Source: Nitrosarchaeum sp. (GTDB taxonomy: Archaea; Thermoproteota; Nitrososphaeria; Nitrososphaerales; Nitrosopumilaceae). Taken from it: a stretch of DNA of 64,000 bases. The notes below the pieces were generated by a model. It had not been told where the DNA came from and made no database searches. It was given only the letters and a program-made list of their open reading frames with translations. Both the position numbers and the translations under genes were made by a program. The stretch covers positions 172,987 through 236,986 of the forward strand of contig JAIOOR010000005.1 in NCBI GenBank assembly GCA_021414365.1. Direction: 5' to 3'. Positions 34,727-42,988 of the stretch are shown here, piece by piece (the first letter of the stretch is position 1; each line of letters opens with the position of its first letter).

Positions 34727-34963
34727 ATGGATGATCCTTATCTAAATAATTTAAAAAATGAGTTCAGAGAGTATTCGGGAGAGATAAAAACATTACAGAA
34801 AAAACTCTTAAAGTCAAATTTACCAGAAGAGCAATCAATGATTATTAAAAAAATAGACATCATTGCAAAAGAGATGGAAAAAAATCAGAGACAAGCAGCC
34901 AAAGTAACAAAATCAAGATTAAAAGAAAAAACTAAATCAAATAGAGCATCTCGTATTGATTAA
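34727..34963 (+). CDS. Small coiled-coil protein
   Basis: A 78-residue, highly charged, nearly all-helical protein (LKNEFREYSGEIKTLQKKLL ... IAKEMEKNQRQ) with a basic C terminus (KSRLKEKTKSNRAS). Probably a coiled coil. It lies 36 nt upstream of the next small gene on the same strand and may be co-transcribed with it. No family is recognised. Confidence 0.6.
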   Translation: MDDPYLNNLKNEFREYSGEIKTLQKKLLKSNLPEEQSMIIKKIDIIAKEMEKNQRQAAKVTKSRLKEKTKSNRASRID

Positions 34964-34999
34964 AATTCCTAAAATATAAGATGAGTTAGAGGTAGAGAG

Positions 35000-35425
35000 T
35001 TGGACGAAAAAGAAGAAGAGATGTATAGAAATACAATGTTGACTCTCAAAGTTTTAGAAGAATGGGGAAATGATTCAAGATTTATCTGGTTTAGAGAATT
35101 ACACAGAATTACAGATATTGAGAAAGGAATACTAAGAAACATTCTCAATGATTTGAAAAAATCAAAAGAGATACAAGAGATGCACGGTACCAATAATAGG
35201 ATATTTTTTTGTCTAAGAAAATACTATAAAAAATGTCATGATGTTGAATTCAGATTCAAAGGAAAACCAATCATGCTCAGAGATGGAAGTAAAGTCAAAA
35301 TAATTCAGGGAGAGACAAATGCCACTGCACGTACAAGAAAAAGAATTGAAAAACAACAAAAAAGACGACTTGTAAAATCACGTAACAGAGTTAAAAGCAA
35401 AAACAGACGACCTCACAAGTCGTAA
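35000..35425 (+). CDS. Basic protein with winged-helix-like N-terminal part
   Basis: The start is TTG (MDEKEEEMYR). Residues 5-75 are helical with a pattern resembling a winged helix (FRELHRITDIEKGILRNILNDLKKSKEIQ, then a hairpin NNRIFFCLRKYY). The last 35 residues are extremely basic (RTRKRIEKQQKRRLVKSRNRV), suggesting nucleic-acid binding. The 141-residue protein may act with the coiled-coil protein just upstream. Function unknown. Confidence 0.6.
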   Translation: MDEKEEEMYRNTMLTLKVLEEWGNDSRFIWFRELHRITDIEKGILRNILNDLKKSKEIQEMHGTNNRIFFCLRKYYKKCHDVEFRFKGKPIMLRDGSKVKIIQGETNATARTRKRIEKQQKRRLVKSRNRVKSKNRRPHKS

Positions 35426-35435
35426 TTAATTAAAA

Positions 35436-35657
35436 TTACTCAGTTTTTCGGTGCATGAGATTAAATTCAGCACGTTTTAGTTTAGCAGATTCTGCTACAT
35501 CTTCAGCCATATCGTACAAGTGATGAAGCTCCAAGTCAGATACTATTTCATCCTCTTTTTGGTCTTCTAGATTCAGCTCAATATTAGATAAAATGTCTAT
35601 ATTTTCCTCTAAGATTTTTAGGCATCTTTCTATTGCTTCAGGAAGATCTTCGTTCAT
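35436..35657 (-). CDS. Small acidic helical protein
   Basis: A 73-residue Asp/Glu-rich protein (ERCLKILEENIDIL ... EDEIVSDLELHHLYDMAEDVAESAK), ATG start, convergent with the basic protein at 35000-35425. No family is recognised. The acidic/basic pairing of neighbours is noted but not evidence of interaction. Confidence 0.55.
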   Translation of the reverse strand: MNEDLPEAIERCLKILEENIDILSNIELNLEDQKEDEIVSDLELHHLYDMAEDVAESAKLKRAEFNLMHRKTE

Positions 35658-35711
35658 TACAAATAAACCTAGAATTAGTTAGGTAAATGATTTTCGATGT
35701 TTAAAATGAAC

Positions 35712-36815
35712 TTATTTTTGCAGTTTTTCTCGTAGATAAGGCATTACATGGCTTGCAAATTTATCAATTGAGCCAAAATAGTTTTTGCCCCAGAATCTAA
35801 TTACAAAGTGATTTACACCTGCTTTCATGAATCGCTCAAATGTTGGAATGATATCATCAGGAGTTCCTACAGCAGTTGATGAACGAGCAATTTTGTCAGG
35901 AATTTTTGTTGCTGCTTCTCTCATCTTTACAATCCAAGATTGATCAGACATGGAATATTCTGTAAAGTATTTTACAAAATCAAATCCTTCGATTTCTTTA
36001 ATTCCGTGAACACGTAACACTTCAGGTTTAAACAAACTAACTTTAACTGCTTCTTTCATTTTTGCCCAAGATTCTTCTGCATCTTCTGAAAAGTAAACAT
36101 CGATATCTAAAGCATATTGGAAGTTGTCTTTTTCCTGTTGGGTACGATTGTGTTTGTTCATAGATGTTTGAATTTGTTTTGCGTGATCCTCAAATAATTC
36201 TGGGGTATAACCAATTGGCAACCATCCTTCACCGAGTTTTCCTGTTAACTCCAAAGTACGTGTACCACCTGATGCCATGTATGTTGGTGGATGAGGTTTT
36301 CTAATTGGAGGTGCTTGAAGACATGCACCTTCTAATTTGTAATATTTACCATCAAAGTTTACAGTGTGATCAGGAGTTGAACCATACAAAGTTTTGATTA
36401 CTTGAATTTGTTCTTCCCATTTGGCAACAGGTTTTTCAAAAGGAATGCAAAATTCTTTTAGATTTTGAGCCTCACCTGCACCAATTCCCAAAATTGCTCT
36501 TCCTTTAGAAACTCTATCAAGTGTAATTGCAGCTAGTGCTATGTTTGATGGATGTCTTCTAATTGCATCAGTAACACAAGTTCCTAATTCAACATTATTT
36601 GTAACTGCTGCAATAGCAGATAACATTACCCAAGGATCTAAAACTATGGCGTTTCTCCATTGAGGAACATTTGTGTGATCCATATAGAAAATAGAATCAT
36701 AACCGGTTTTATCAGCAAGCATACAAGCAGTTAAAATTTGATCTTCTGAATATCCTGCTCGTGCAACATTCAATCCATTTTGAATACCAAACTTTAATGG
36801 CTTTTCAGTAATCAT
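35712..36815 (-). CDS. Mer-like F420-dependent LLM-class oxidoreductase
   Basis: A 367-residue luciferase-like TIM-barrel protein (FGIQNGLNVARAGYSEDQI ... YMDHTNV ... ELGTCVTDAIRRHPSNIALAAITLDRVSKGRAILGIGAGEA split over the barrel). These features are those of methylenetetrahydromethanopterin reductase (Mer) and related F420-dependent enzymes. Thaumarchaea make F420, so this cofactor is plausible; FMN is the alternative. The usual Mer length is near 320-330, so this one is longer. Substrate unknown, although an Mer annotation is common for thaumarchaeal homologues. It stands alone. Confidence 0.8.
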   Translation of the reverse strand: MITEKPLKFGIQNGLNVARAGYSEDQILTACMLADKTGYDSIFYMDHTNVPQWRNAIVLDPWVMLSAIAAVTNNVELGTCVTDAIRRHPSNIALAAITLDRVSKGRAILGIGAGEAQNLKEFCIPFEKPVAKWEEQIQVIKTLYGSTPDHTVNFDGKYYKLEGACLQAPPIRKPHPPTYMASGGTRTLELTGKLGEGWLPIGYTPELFEDHAKQIQTSMNKHNRTQQEKDNFQYALDIDVYFSEDAEESWAKMKEAVKVSLFKPEVLRVHGIKEIEGFDFVKYFTEYSMSDQSWIVKMREAATKIPDKIARSSTAVGTPDDIIPTFERFMKAGVNHFVIRFWGKNYFGSIDKFASHVMPYLREKLQK

Positions 36816-36917
36816 TACAATTAGGCTACAATATCAGCATAAATAAGTTTAGTCAAAGCTATGAATTTTAAAGGTTATTTATAAAATAGAAAAAAAAGTA
36901 AAAATCTTGTTGATTTT

Positions 36918-37862
36918 TTACAGATTTCCTGATTTAATATCTTCCAGACATTTGATAACATCTTGTTTAGTTATTGGGATCGGGTTTGGATCCAAATGAC
37001 CTCTATCTGTCATCACCGTATCTGCAGCTTCTGAGACATCAGCTTTTAAAGTGAGTTTTTCAAAGCCGAGTTTTTTCATAGCTTCTTTGAATCGATCATA
37101 GAAGATTGATTTGTTATGCTTGTGTGCAACTGTAGTGCAAGAAGACAAAGAGTAACCATGTGGTATTCCTTCATTTGAGAAGACATACGATAGTGCATGT
37201 CCAAGTGTAGTTGAGCAATTTCCAAATCCGATACCAGATAGCATTGAGCCATAAGGATAGTTTTCGGGTTTGTCATTCATTATTGCATCATATAGAATTT
37301 CAAATGCTTGCTTACACATTGTTTTTGTAAAGTCATTACCAAGTTTGCTATCATATCCCTCAGTAGCCTGAGCACATGCATCACAAACAGAACTATTGAT
37401 GACTTGTTGAGGTGTGCCATCCATAAAATATGAATCCACCACAGCCATGTCAGCAAGAAATCTGTCTTCACGCAACAATTTCTTTTTTCCATCAAATTTC
37501 AAAACACAATATGTTGTCATTTCAGCTCCAGTTCCAAATGTAGTTGGAATCAAGATTTTTTCTTTTTTCATTTCAGGTGCAGCGTATTTTACTACATCCA
37601 TTGAACTTCCCCCACCCAATCCAATTAAGACTGAGGGATTCTTGTCTTTGAATTGTGAAATAACTGTATTGACATCGTCAATTGATGGTTCAGGTGTCAC
37701 TTTATCATACAGCATATAATCCTTAATGCCCATTTTACCAAGCCATTTATCAGAAAGCTCTGGAGGAACGGTTGTGACAACTAGTGCATTTTTAGGATAT
37801 TCTGTTTCACCAAGTGCATTTTTTCCAAAATTAATAATTTTTGGAATACGTACTGTGTACAT
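36918..37862 (-). CDS. Iron-containing alcohol dehydrogenase
   Basis: A 314-residue group-III ADH. It has the dinucleotide site GLGGGSSMDVVK and TTFGTGAEMT, and metal ligands in the C-terminal half (STTLGHALSYV and EGIPHGYSLS, with HKHN). Shorter than typical (~380) members. In thaumarchaeal 3-hydroxypropionate/4-hydroxybutyrate carbon fixation, an enzyme of this family reduces malonic and/or succinic semialdehyde with NADPH; this gene is a candidate for that step, on family grounds only. It is divergent from the glycerate kinase gene, 54 nt apart. Confidence 0.85.
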   Translation of the reverse strand: MYTVRIPKIINFGKNALGETEYPKNALVVTTVPPELSDKWLGKMGIKDYMLYDKVTPEPSIDDVNTVISQFKDKNPSVLIGLGGGSSMDVVKYAAPEMKKEKILIPTTFGTGAEMTTYCVLKFDGKKKLLREDRFLADMAVVDSYFMDGTPQQVINSSVCDACAQATEGYDSKLGNDFTKTMCKQAFEILYDAIMNDKPENYPYGSMLSGIGFGNCSTTLGHALSYVFSNEGIPHGYSLSSCTTVAHKHNKSIFYDRFKEAMKKLGFEKLTLKADVSEAADTVMTDRGHLDPNPIPITKQDVIKCLEDIKSGNL

Positions 37863-37916
37863 GAATCAAAGTCATCATTGATTATTATTATATCTTGCAG
37901 TAATGGAAAGTAGCAC

Positions 37917-39191
37917 ATGATTATTCAAAATTATGAAGATTTAGCAACATCAGAAAAGAAAAAAGAGTGTTTAGATATTTTAGAAGCAGGATTAGAAGCT
38001 GCAGACCCTGAGAACATAATGCCAAAATTTGTCACCTCAGAGGAAATCAAAATTAATGAAGACATTATCAAACTAGGAGATTTTTCTAATATTTACACAG
38101 TGGCGTTTGGAAAAGCTGGTGATTCTATGACCAGAGCATTAAATGCAATAATTCCAATTAAAAGCGGAATTGTGGTAATTCCAAAAGGGTCTAAATCAAA
38201 AATTAAAGGTAAGAAATTTCAGATTTTCAATTCAGGTCATCCAAAACCAGATAAAACTAGCATAAAAGCTGCAAAAGAAGTAACAAAGTTTCTTCAAAAT
38301 AGAAGAAAGGGCGAGATGACAATATTTCTTGTTTCAGGTGGGGGATCATCATTGCTTGCAATTCCAGATGACATAACATTGGAGGATAAAATCTATGTAA
38401 CAGATTTGTTGTTAAAATCAGGAGCTACAATTCAGGAATTTAATTGCATTAGAAAACATTTATCAAAAATAAAAGGAGGTAGACTAGTTGAAAATATCAA
38501 ATGTCACGGGATAGGACTTGTGATGTCAGATGTTGAAGGTGATGATCTATCATCAATTGCATCTGGAACAACATACATGGACAATACAACTTTTCTTGAT
38601 GCATTAAATATAATCAACAAATACAAATTGAAAAATAAAATTCCATTGGAGATAATGCGTAGATTTGAAGATGGGTTTAAAGGAAAAATTCCTGAAACAC
38701 CAAAAAATGCAAAGATACCAAATTACATTATTGCAAATAACAAAGATTGTCTAAAAGCAATGGAATTAAAGGCAAAAGAGATGAAGTACAAAGTCAAGAC
38801 AATGCAAGTATTTGGAAACATAAAAGATGCTACAAGAACAATCATGGAAAATATGCCAGAAGAAAAAGAATGTCTGATTTTTGGAGGAGAAACTACAGTA
38901 GAAGTGATTGGAAAAGGAACTGGTGGAAGAAATCAGGAATTAGTTTTAAGAATTTTAAAGAATTCTCAAAATCTAAAAAAAATTGTCATTGCATCAATGG
39001 GCACAGATGGAATTGATGGAAATACCCTATTTGCAGGAGCAATAACGGATAACATCAAAATACCTGAAGATGTAATCAAGGAATTCTTAAAAAATAGCGA
39101 CTCGGGAAGATTTTTTCAAAAACAAAAAGGCAATATCAAAACAAATTTTACTCATACTAATCTTATGGACATTGGCGTAATATTGAAATGA
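37917..39191 (+). CDS. Glycerate 2-kinase (MOFRL family)
   Basis: A 424-residue protein with the two-domain DUF4147-MOFRL structure: AFGKAGDSM, VIPKGSK, SGHPKPD, VSGGGSSLLAIP and the C-terminal MOFRL part (GGRNQELVLRIL, ASMGTDGIDG, AGAI). It phosphorylates glycerate to 2-phosphoglycerate, linking to lower glycolysis/gluconeogenesis. The ATG is 54 nt from the divergent ADH gene. All signature loops are intact. Confidence 0.88.
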   Translation: MIIQNYEDLATSEKKKECLDILEAGLEAADPENIMPKFVTSEEIKINEDIIKLGDFSNIYTVAFGKAGDSMTRALNAIIPIKSGIVVIPKGSKSKIKGKKFQIFNSGHPKPDKTSIKAAKEVTKFLQNRRKGEMTIFLVSGGGSSLLAIPDDITLEDKIYVTDLLLKSGATIQEFNCIRKHLSKIKGGRLVENIKCHGIGLVMSDVEGDDLSSIASGTTYMDNTTFLDALNIINKYKLKNKIPLEIMRRFEDGFKGKIPETPKNAKIPNYIIANNKDCLKAMELKAKEMKYKVKTMQVFGNIKDATRTIMENMPEEKECLIFGGETTVEVIGKGTGGRNQELVLRILKNSQNLKKIVIASMGTDGIDGNTLFAGAITDNIKIPEDVIKEFLKNSDSGRFFQKQKGNIKTNFTHTNLMDIGVILK

Positions 39192-39193
39192 TT

Positions 39194-39298
39194 TTAGTTG
39201 CAAATAGATTGTGTTTCAGTTTTTGATTGTTCTTTTCGCATTCTTGCTATGACTGCAGCTAATTGTGCATCATGAATTTCATCAAGGGTTTCGCACAT
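39194..39298 (-). CDS. Possible 34-residue small protein
   Basis: ATG-initiated ORF with a helical composition (TLDEIHDAQLAAVIARMRKEQ) and a Cys at position 2 and near the C terminus. A TATA-like AAGTATATG lies about 25 nt upstream on the minus strand. It ends 2 nt before the glycerate kinase stop on the other strand. Size and lack of family make it tentative. The remaining 157 nt up to 39455 hold only AT-rich sequence. Confidence 0.35.
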   Translation of the reverse strand: MCETLDEIHDAQLAAVIARMRKEQSKTETQSICN

Positions 39299-39455
39299 GT
39301 CAAAAAGATATTTTACATATACTTAAACAATCACTGAAAAAACAAAAGAAATATTTTAAAAAACATATGTAATTGTTTAAAACAGACACAAAAAACAAAC
39401 AAATTTTTAATTAAAAACTGGCTTGCTTGAAATACCTTAATCACCATATTATATT

Positions 39456-39551
39456 ATGAACAAAAAAAGTATGAGTAAATGCGAGGAACCGTCATGCATA
39501 TGCAAATGCCATGAGGGATCAGATTATAGAAGGAGACGAATAAGAGGATAG
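39456..39551 (+). CDS. 31-residue Cys-rich miniprotein
   Basis: A short ORF with ATG start and four or five closely spaced cysteines (KCEEPSCICKCHEG) followed by an Arg-rich tail (YRRRRIRG). It ends 3 nt before the Lrp-like gene and is probably the first gene of that small operon. The Cys/His cluster could bind one metal ion. Confidence 0.5.
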   Translation: MNKKSMSKCEEPSCICKCHEGSDYRRRRIRG

Positions 39552-39554
39552 ATT

Positions 39555-39800
39555 ATGGAAATTGCATATATTTTAATTCAATGCGATTTAGGTTCTGAAG
39601 AGCAAATCATTAATGAAATTATGAAGATTCCCGAAGTAAAAGAAGTCAGAGGCACATATGGGATTTACGATGTTTTTTGCAAGGTACAATCAGATACTAA
39701 AGAATCCCTTGATCAAGTAATTACAAATAAAATTAGAAAAATTCAAAAAATTCGTTCAACGATTACTTTGCATTACATTCCATCACAAGGTGGCAAGTAG
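39555..39800 (+). CDS. Stand-alone Lrp/AsnC ligand-binding (RAM) domain protein
   Basis: An 81-residue protein made only of the alpha/beta RAM domain: AYILIQCDLGSEEQIINEI, VRGTYGIYDVFCKV, and a closing TITLHYI strand. There is no helix-turn-helix. Such single-domain proteins form oligomers that bind amino acids and may modulate full-length Lrp regulators. Translationally coupled with the next gene (stop TAG followed immediately by ATG at 39801). A similar protein occurs at 62179-62406. Confidence 0.85.
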   Translation: MEIAYILIQCDLGSEEQIINEIMKIPEVKEVRGTYGIYDVFCKVQSDTKESLDQVITNKIRKIQKIRSTITLHYIPSQGGK

Positions 39801-40037
39801 ATGCTAGAAAAACAATTTGATCCGGATTTATTGTATAATAGAGTAGTCCATTATTACATGGACAAAAAAGGATACTCCAAAGATAAGGCAAATGCTATAG
39901 CGCAAGCAGTAGTAAAAAGAGAAGCCCAGAGAAGAATATGTAAAAATGAAAAATGCAAACATTTCTCACACGATCACATTAGAAATGCTGAAACATGTTT
40001 GGTTTTAGATTGTGATTGTGGAAAATTTACAAATTAA
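39801..40037 (+). CDS. Small zinc-binding protein of unknown function
   Basis: A 78-residue protein starting directly after the RAM-domain stop. The N-terminal half is helical (DKANAIAQAVVKREAQRR); the C-terminal half has CKNEKCKHFSHDH and CLVLDCDCG, up to five Cys plus His for zinc. It is co-transcribed with the RAM protein and the Cys-rich miniprotein. The last 4 nt overlap the convergent MBL gene. No family is recognised. Confidence 0.65.
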   Translation: MLEKQFDPDLLYNRVVHYYMDKKGYSKDKANAIAQAVVKREAQRRICKNEKCKHFSHDHIRNAETCLVLDCDCGKFTN

Positions 40038-41020
40038 ATAAAGTCATCAAGTGAATTTTCGCGTAATGGTTGTGCATTAATTCCAATTTTGCGGAGGTGC
40101 TTGGCAAATTCCTCAACAAATCCATGGATGGTATAGACTTGTTCGGCACCTGAACGTAAAACCACATCTACTAATTCATTAAAATCACAATGATCACTCA
40201 TTGGAATTGAATAATCAGAACGTCTTCCAAATGAAAATCTTGTTGATTGCGCCCAACCACTAAAACCAATGGTAACAGCACCATATTTTGACTTCATGTC
40301 TTTGAGAAATTGATTCTTTTCAGACATTAGTGGTGCTACCATCACCCAGGGTTTTTTTGACAACAATCCATTTTTTTCTGCTTCAGTATGACCGATGCCA
40401 TCATTTAGAGGAACTCCTAGTCTCTGATGAAGCGCATTCATTTGCTTTACAGAGTCATGAAAATAAAGAGGTCCCCAGTGTCCAAAAAGTTGTGTAATAG
40501 TCTGAGCTTTTCCTAGCTGATATCCCAATAAAATGACGGGGATACCTTTTCCATAAAGTTCTGAAATGAGTTCATTTACTTGTTTTTGTGTTTCTTCTAA
40601 TTTTGGAAAAACAAATTCGGGCAATCCAAAAGTGCATTCGGTGATTAGAGTTTTACATTTTGGTACAATAGCGCCCTTTAGAAATCCCCGATTTCTTGTA
40701 CAAATATCTCCAGTATAGAAAATATCATCAAAAAGCAAACCCTTTGCACCCAGAATATGACCACTATCAATTAAAGAGAAATCATCAATACTTTGGACAT
40801 TATTTTCCATCTTAAAGCCCCTAAGATTTGCAATTTCGCTTGTTTCATGAGATGCAAGTATTGTTCCTCCATTTTTTGATGGGAGATGATCAGAGTGCGC
40901 ATGAGATACAAAATTTACACCGGTTGAATTGGCATTCTTTGGATCCAAGTATACTCTTCTTTCATTAATTTCACATAGAATGCCGTTTTTTGTCATTCTA
41001 ATTTTTTGAGTCAACATCAA
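40034..41020 (-). CDS. MBL-fold exonuclease-like protein (RNA/DNA processing type)
   Basis: A 328-residue metallo-beta-lactamase-fold protein: SHAHSDHLP zinc motif, SGHILGAKG, YTGDICTRN, and a C-terminal YSIPMSDHCDF with the beta-CASP-type order. Related archaeal proteins are annotated as exonucleases of the beta-lactamase fold involved in RNA processing or as SNM1/Artemis-like nucleases. The insert 'YGKGIPVILLGYQLGKAQ' is characteristic of the beta-CASP domain. Substrate unknown. Confidence 0.8.
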   Translation of the reverse strand: MMLTQKIRMTKNGILCEINERRVYLDPKNANSTGVNFVSHAHSDHLPSKNGGTILASHETSEIANLRGFKMENNVQSIDDFSLIDSGHILGAKGLLFDDIFYTGDICTRNRGFLKGAIVPKCKTLITECTFGLPEFVFPKLEETQKQVNELISELYGKGIPVILLGYQLGKAQTITQLFGHWGPLYFHDSVKQMNALHQRLGVPLNDGIGHTEAEKNGLLSKKPWVMVAPLMSEKNQFLKDMKSKYGAVTIGFSGWAQSTRFSFGRRSDYSIPMSDHCDFNELVDVVLRSGAEQVYTIHGFVEEFAKHLRKIGINAQPLRENSLDDFI

Positions 41021-41172
41021 AGAAAATAATCAGATTTGTTATAAATTGCAGGTTTGATAAATATGAACCATAGATCAACCTATTTTCAAATAAATTCAAT
41101 GAAACAACATTTAGCCATACAATGTTACAAATGGTCATACACGAGTATGGAATCTATCAGAATGCTAAAAGT

Positions 41173-41536
41173 ATGCAAAAAACCAGTGTTATGATAATTA
41201 ATGATTCAATGGCGATGAGTGCTTTAGAAGTGATAAAATCATTAGCAGACTGAAATTGGTGGACCATATTTTGATGGCAATGTTGCATTGGAGTCTATTA
41301 AATCAAAAAAACCAGATGAGACAACGTTGGATTTGGAAATGCCAAATCTTGACTGACTGACATTTCTTGAAAGAGTGCCATCTGATAAATCCCTACAATA
41401 GAGGTATTATACCAAGAAAGGTTCAGAAATGATAAATCAAGCCATAGATTTAGGTGCAATTGATTCTCTTATTCCATCTGTATCAAATACTAAGAAGAGT
41501 TTGAAAAATTCAGAACGGCATTACACCATAAAATAA
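41173..41536 (+). pseudogene. Decayed CheB-like response-regulator receiver
   Basis: Frame 1 from ATG 41173 reads VMIINDSMAMSALEVIKSLAD then a TGA at 41251. Shifting one base, the sequence continues as DGNVALESIKSKKPDE-TLDLEMPNLD, then a TGA where CheB has the Gly of MDGLTFLE, LTFLERVPSDKSLQ, a TAG, and YTKKGSEMINQAIDLGAIDS..IPS, ending in TAA at 41536. The order matches the receiver domain and start of the linker in CheB, including the phospho-acceptor region (DLEMP). One frameshift and two internal stops make it non-functional. The methylesterase domain is absent. The rest of 41021-41172 and 41537-41666 has no recognisable gene. Confidence 0.75.
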
Positions 41537-41666
41537 CAAGGGCATCCATCAAATCAAGCAAATTCACTTTGAAGTGTCAAGATTAAAGTAAAATCCATTT
41601 AGACGCGTTCTTTTATTAATTTAGAACCGCACACATTAATTGTAGGTTTGATTTACAATTAGCTAG

Positions 41667-42284
41667 TTGCTGAATTTAGGAATTTTAATTTCAGGTCGCG
41701 GTAGCAACATGGAATCGATTTTAAAATCAATAAAGCGTAAAAAAATTCCCATAAATCCGGCCATAGTCATATCAAACAAACCAGATGCAATAGGATTGGA
41801 AATTGCACGTAAGATGGGAATAAAGACAGAAGTAATTGATAGCAAAGAGTTCAAAGGAAATCGATGGGAATATGATAAAAAAATCATATCATCTCTTGAA
41901 AAACATGGAGTCACACCAAAAAATGGGCTAGTATGTTTGGCAGGATTTATGAGAATAATTAGTCCAGAATTTGTAAAAAAATACAAAAACAGAATCATCA
42001 ACATTCATCCAGCTTTGCTTCCTGCATTTCCGGGATTGGATGCTCAAAAACAGGCAATAGATTACGGATCAAAGTATTCTGGGTGCACGGTTCACTTTGT
42101 AGATTCAGGAATAGATACAGGACCAATAATTTTACAATCAGTAGTTAAAATAAAAAAAGAGGATACTGAAAAAACATTATCAAAACGTATTTTGGCAAAA
42201 GAGCATCAAACTTATCCGGAAGCTGTTAGATTATTTGCAGAAAATAAGATAAAAATTTCAGGCCGAAAAACAATAATTAGCTAA
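41667..42284 (+). CDS. purN: Phosphoribosylglycinamide formyltransferase
   Basis: A 205-residue PurN: GILISGRGSNMESIL (GAR-binding loop), the catalytic N-H-D set in INIHPALLPAFPG and HFVDSGIDTGPII. It transfers the formyl group from 10-formyl-THF to GAR, step three of purine synthesis. The start is TTG (LNLGIL), with no in-frame ATG. It is convergent with the cupin gene (4-nt overlap of ends) and shares the neighbourhood with folD, the cyclo-ligase and purD. Confidence 0.92.
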   Translation: MLNLGILISGRGSNMESILKSIKRKKIPINPAIVISNKPDAIGLEIARKMGIKTEVIDSKEFKGNRWEYDKKIISSLEKHGVTPKNGLVCLAGFMRIISPEFVKKYKNRIINIHPALLPAFPGLDAQKQAIDYGSKYSGCTVHFVDSGIDTGPIILQSVVKIKKEDTEKTLSKRILAKEHQTYPEAVRLFAENKIKISGRKTIIS

Positions 42285-42601
42285 GTATCAGGTCCACCAA
42301 AAAAATACAAGACAGTTAGTTCTTTTGAATTGCCATGAAAATAATGAGGTACTTTTTTTCCTACAAAATATAGTTTGTTTTCATAAATAGAGTGATCTAT
42401 GTCATTAATTTTTAAAAATCCATCACCTTTGAGAATAAGATAAACCTCATCGCTCTCATGTGGTTCTTGTGTATCTATTTCTCCAGGTTGTAACACTAAA
42501 ACACCTGCAGCCATGTTTTCATTATTGATAAAAGTGTGAAAGTAATTGCTACTTTTTTTAATTTTTTTAATGTATTCTTCTATATCAAAAACAGTTTTCA
42601 T
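42281..42601 (-). CDS. Small cupin-domain protein
   Basis: A 106-residue single cupin: GVLVLQPGEIDTQEPHESDEVYLILKGDGF (motif 1, with H and E ligands) and VGKKVPHYFHGNSKELTVLYFF (motif 2). A metal-binding beta barrel of unknown substrate. It is separated from the ABM-domain gene by 1 nt, so the two form an operon and may act on the same small molecule. Confidence 0.8.
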   Translation of the reverse strand: MKTVFDIEEYIKKIKKSSNYFHTFINNENMAAGVLVLQPGEIDTQEPHESDEVYLILKGDGFLKINDIDHSIYENKLYFVGKKVPHYFHGNSKELTVLYFFGGPDT

Positions 42602-42602
42602 T

Positions 42603-42887
42603 CTATTGTGAAACTACTGTAAAGAATTTTGGCTCGGGTAATCTTTCCATGTATGATGAAGCGGTAGAATGAAGTTTTTCATGTTCTTGGCTTTGATGCA
42701 TTTTACTAAATTTATCAAGATCCTCAAATTCAACTAATACGCGGTGTTTGCCATCTTTAGTTTCTAGTAGTCGTCTATTTACAAATCCATCAAATTTAGA
42801 TACGATTTTGTTTGATTCAGAAAACCATTTTTTAAAATCATCAACAGATTCAGGTTTAATTTTGATGTCAGATATCACTACAAACAT
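42603..42887 (-). CDS. Antibiotic biosynthesis monooxygenase (ABM)-fold protein
   Basis: A 94-residue dimeric alpha+beta barrel protein: FVVISDIKIKPESVDDFKKWFSES, a FDGFVNRRLLET strand and LVEFEDLDKF followed by a SQEH helix. This pattern is the ABM/dabb superfamily, including small heme- or quinone-modifying monooxygenases. Substrate unknown. First gene of a two-gene operon with the cupin. Confidence 0.75.
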   Translation of the reverse strand: MFVVISDIKIKPESVDDFKKWFSESNKIVSKFDGFVNRRLLETKDGKHRVLVEFEDLDKFSKMHQSQEHEKLHSTASSYMERLPEPKFFTVVSQ

Positions 42888-42988
42888 GAAATTACTTTGA
42901 GAGGGTCACATAACTTCTTTTCTAAGATTATCAAATTCGAATTAACGTATTTCAAGGATTAAATATCTACGGACCAGAAATATCATTA

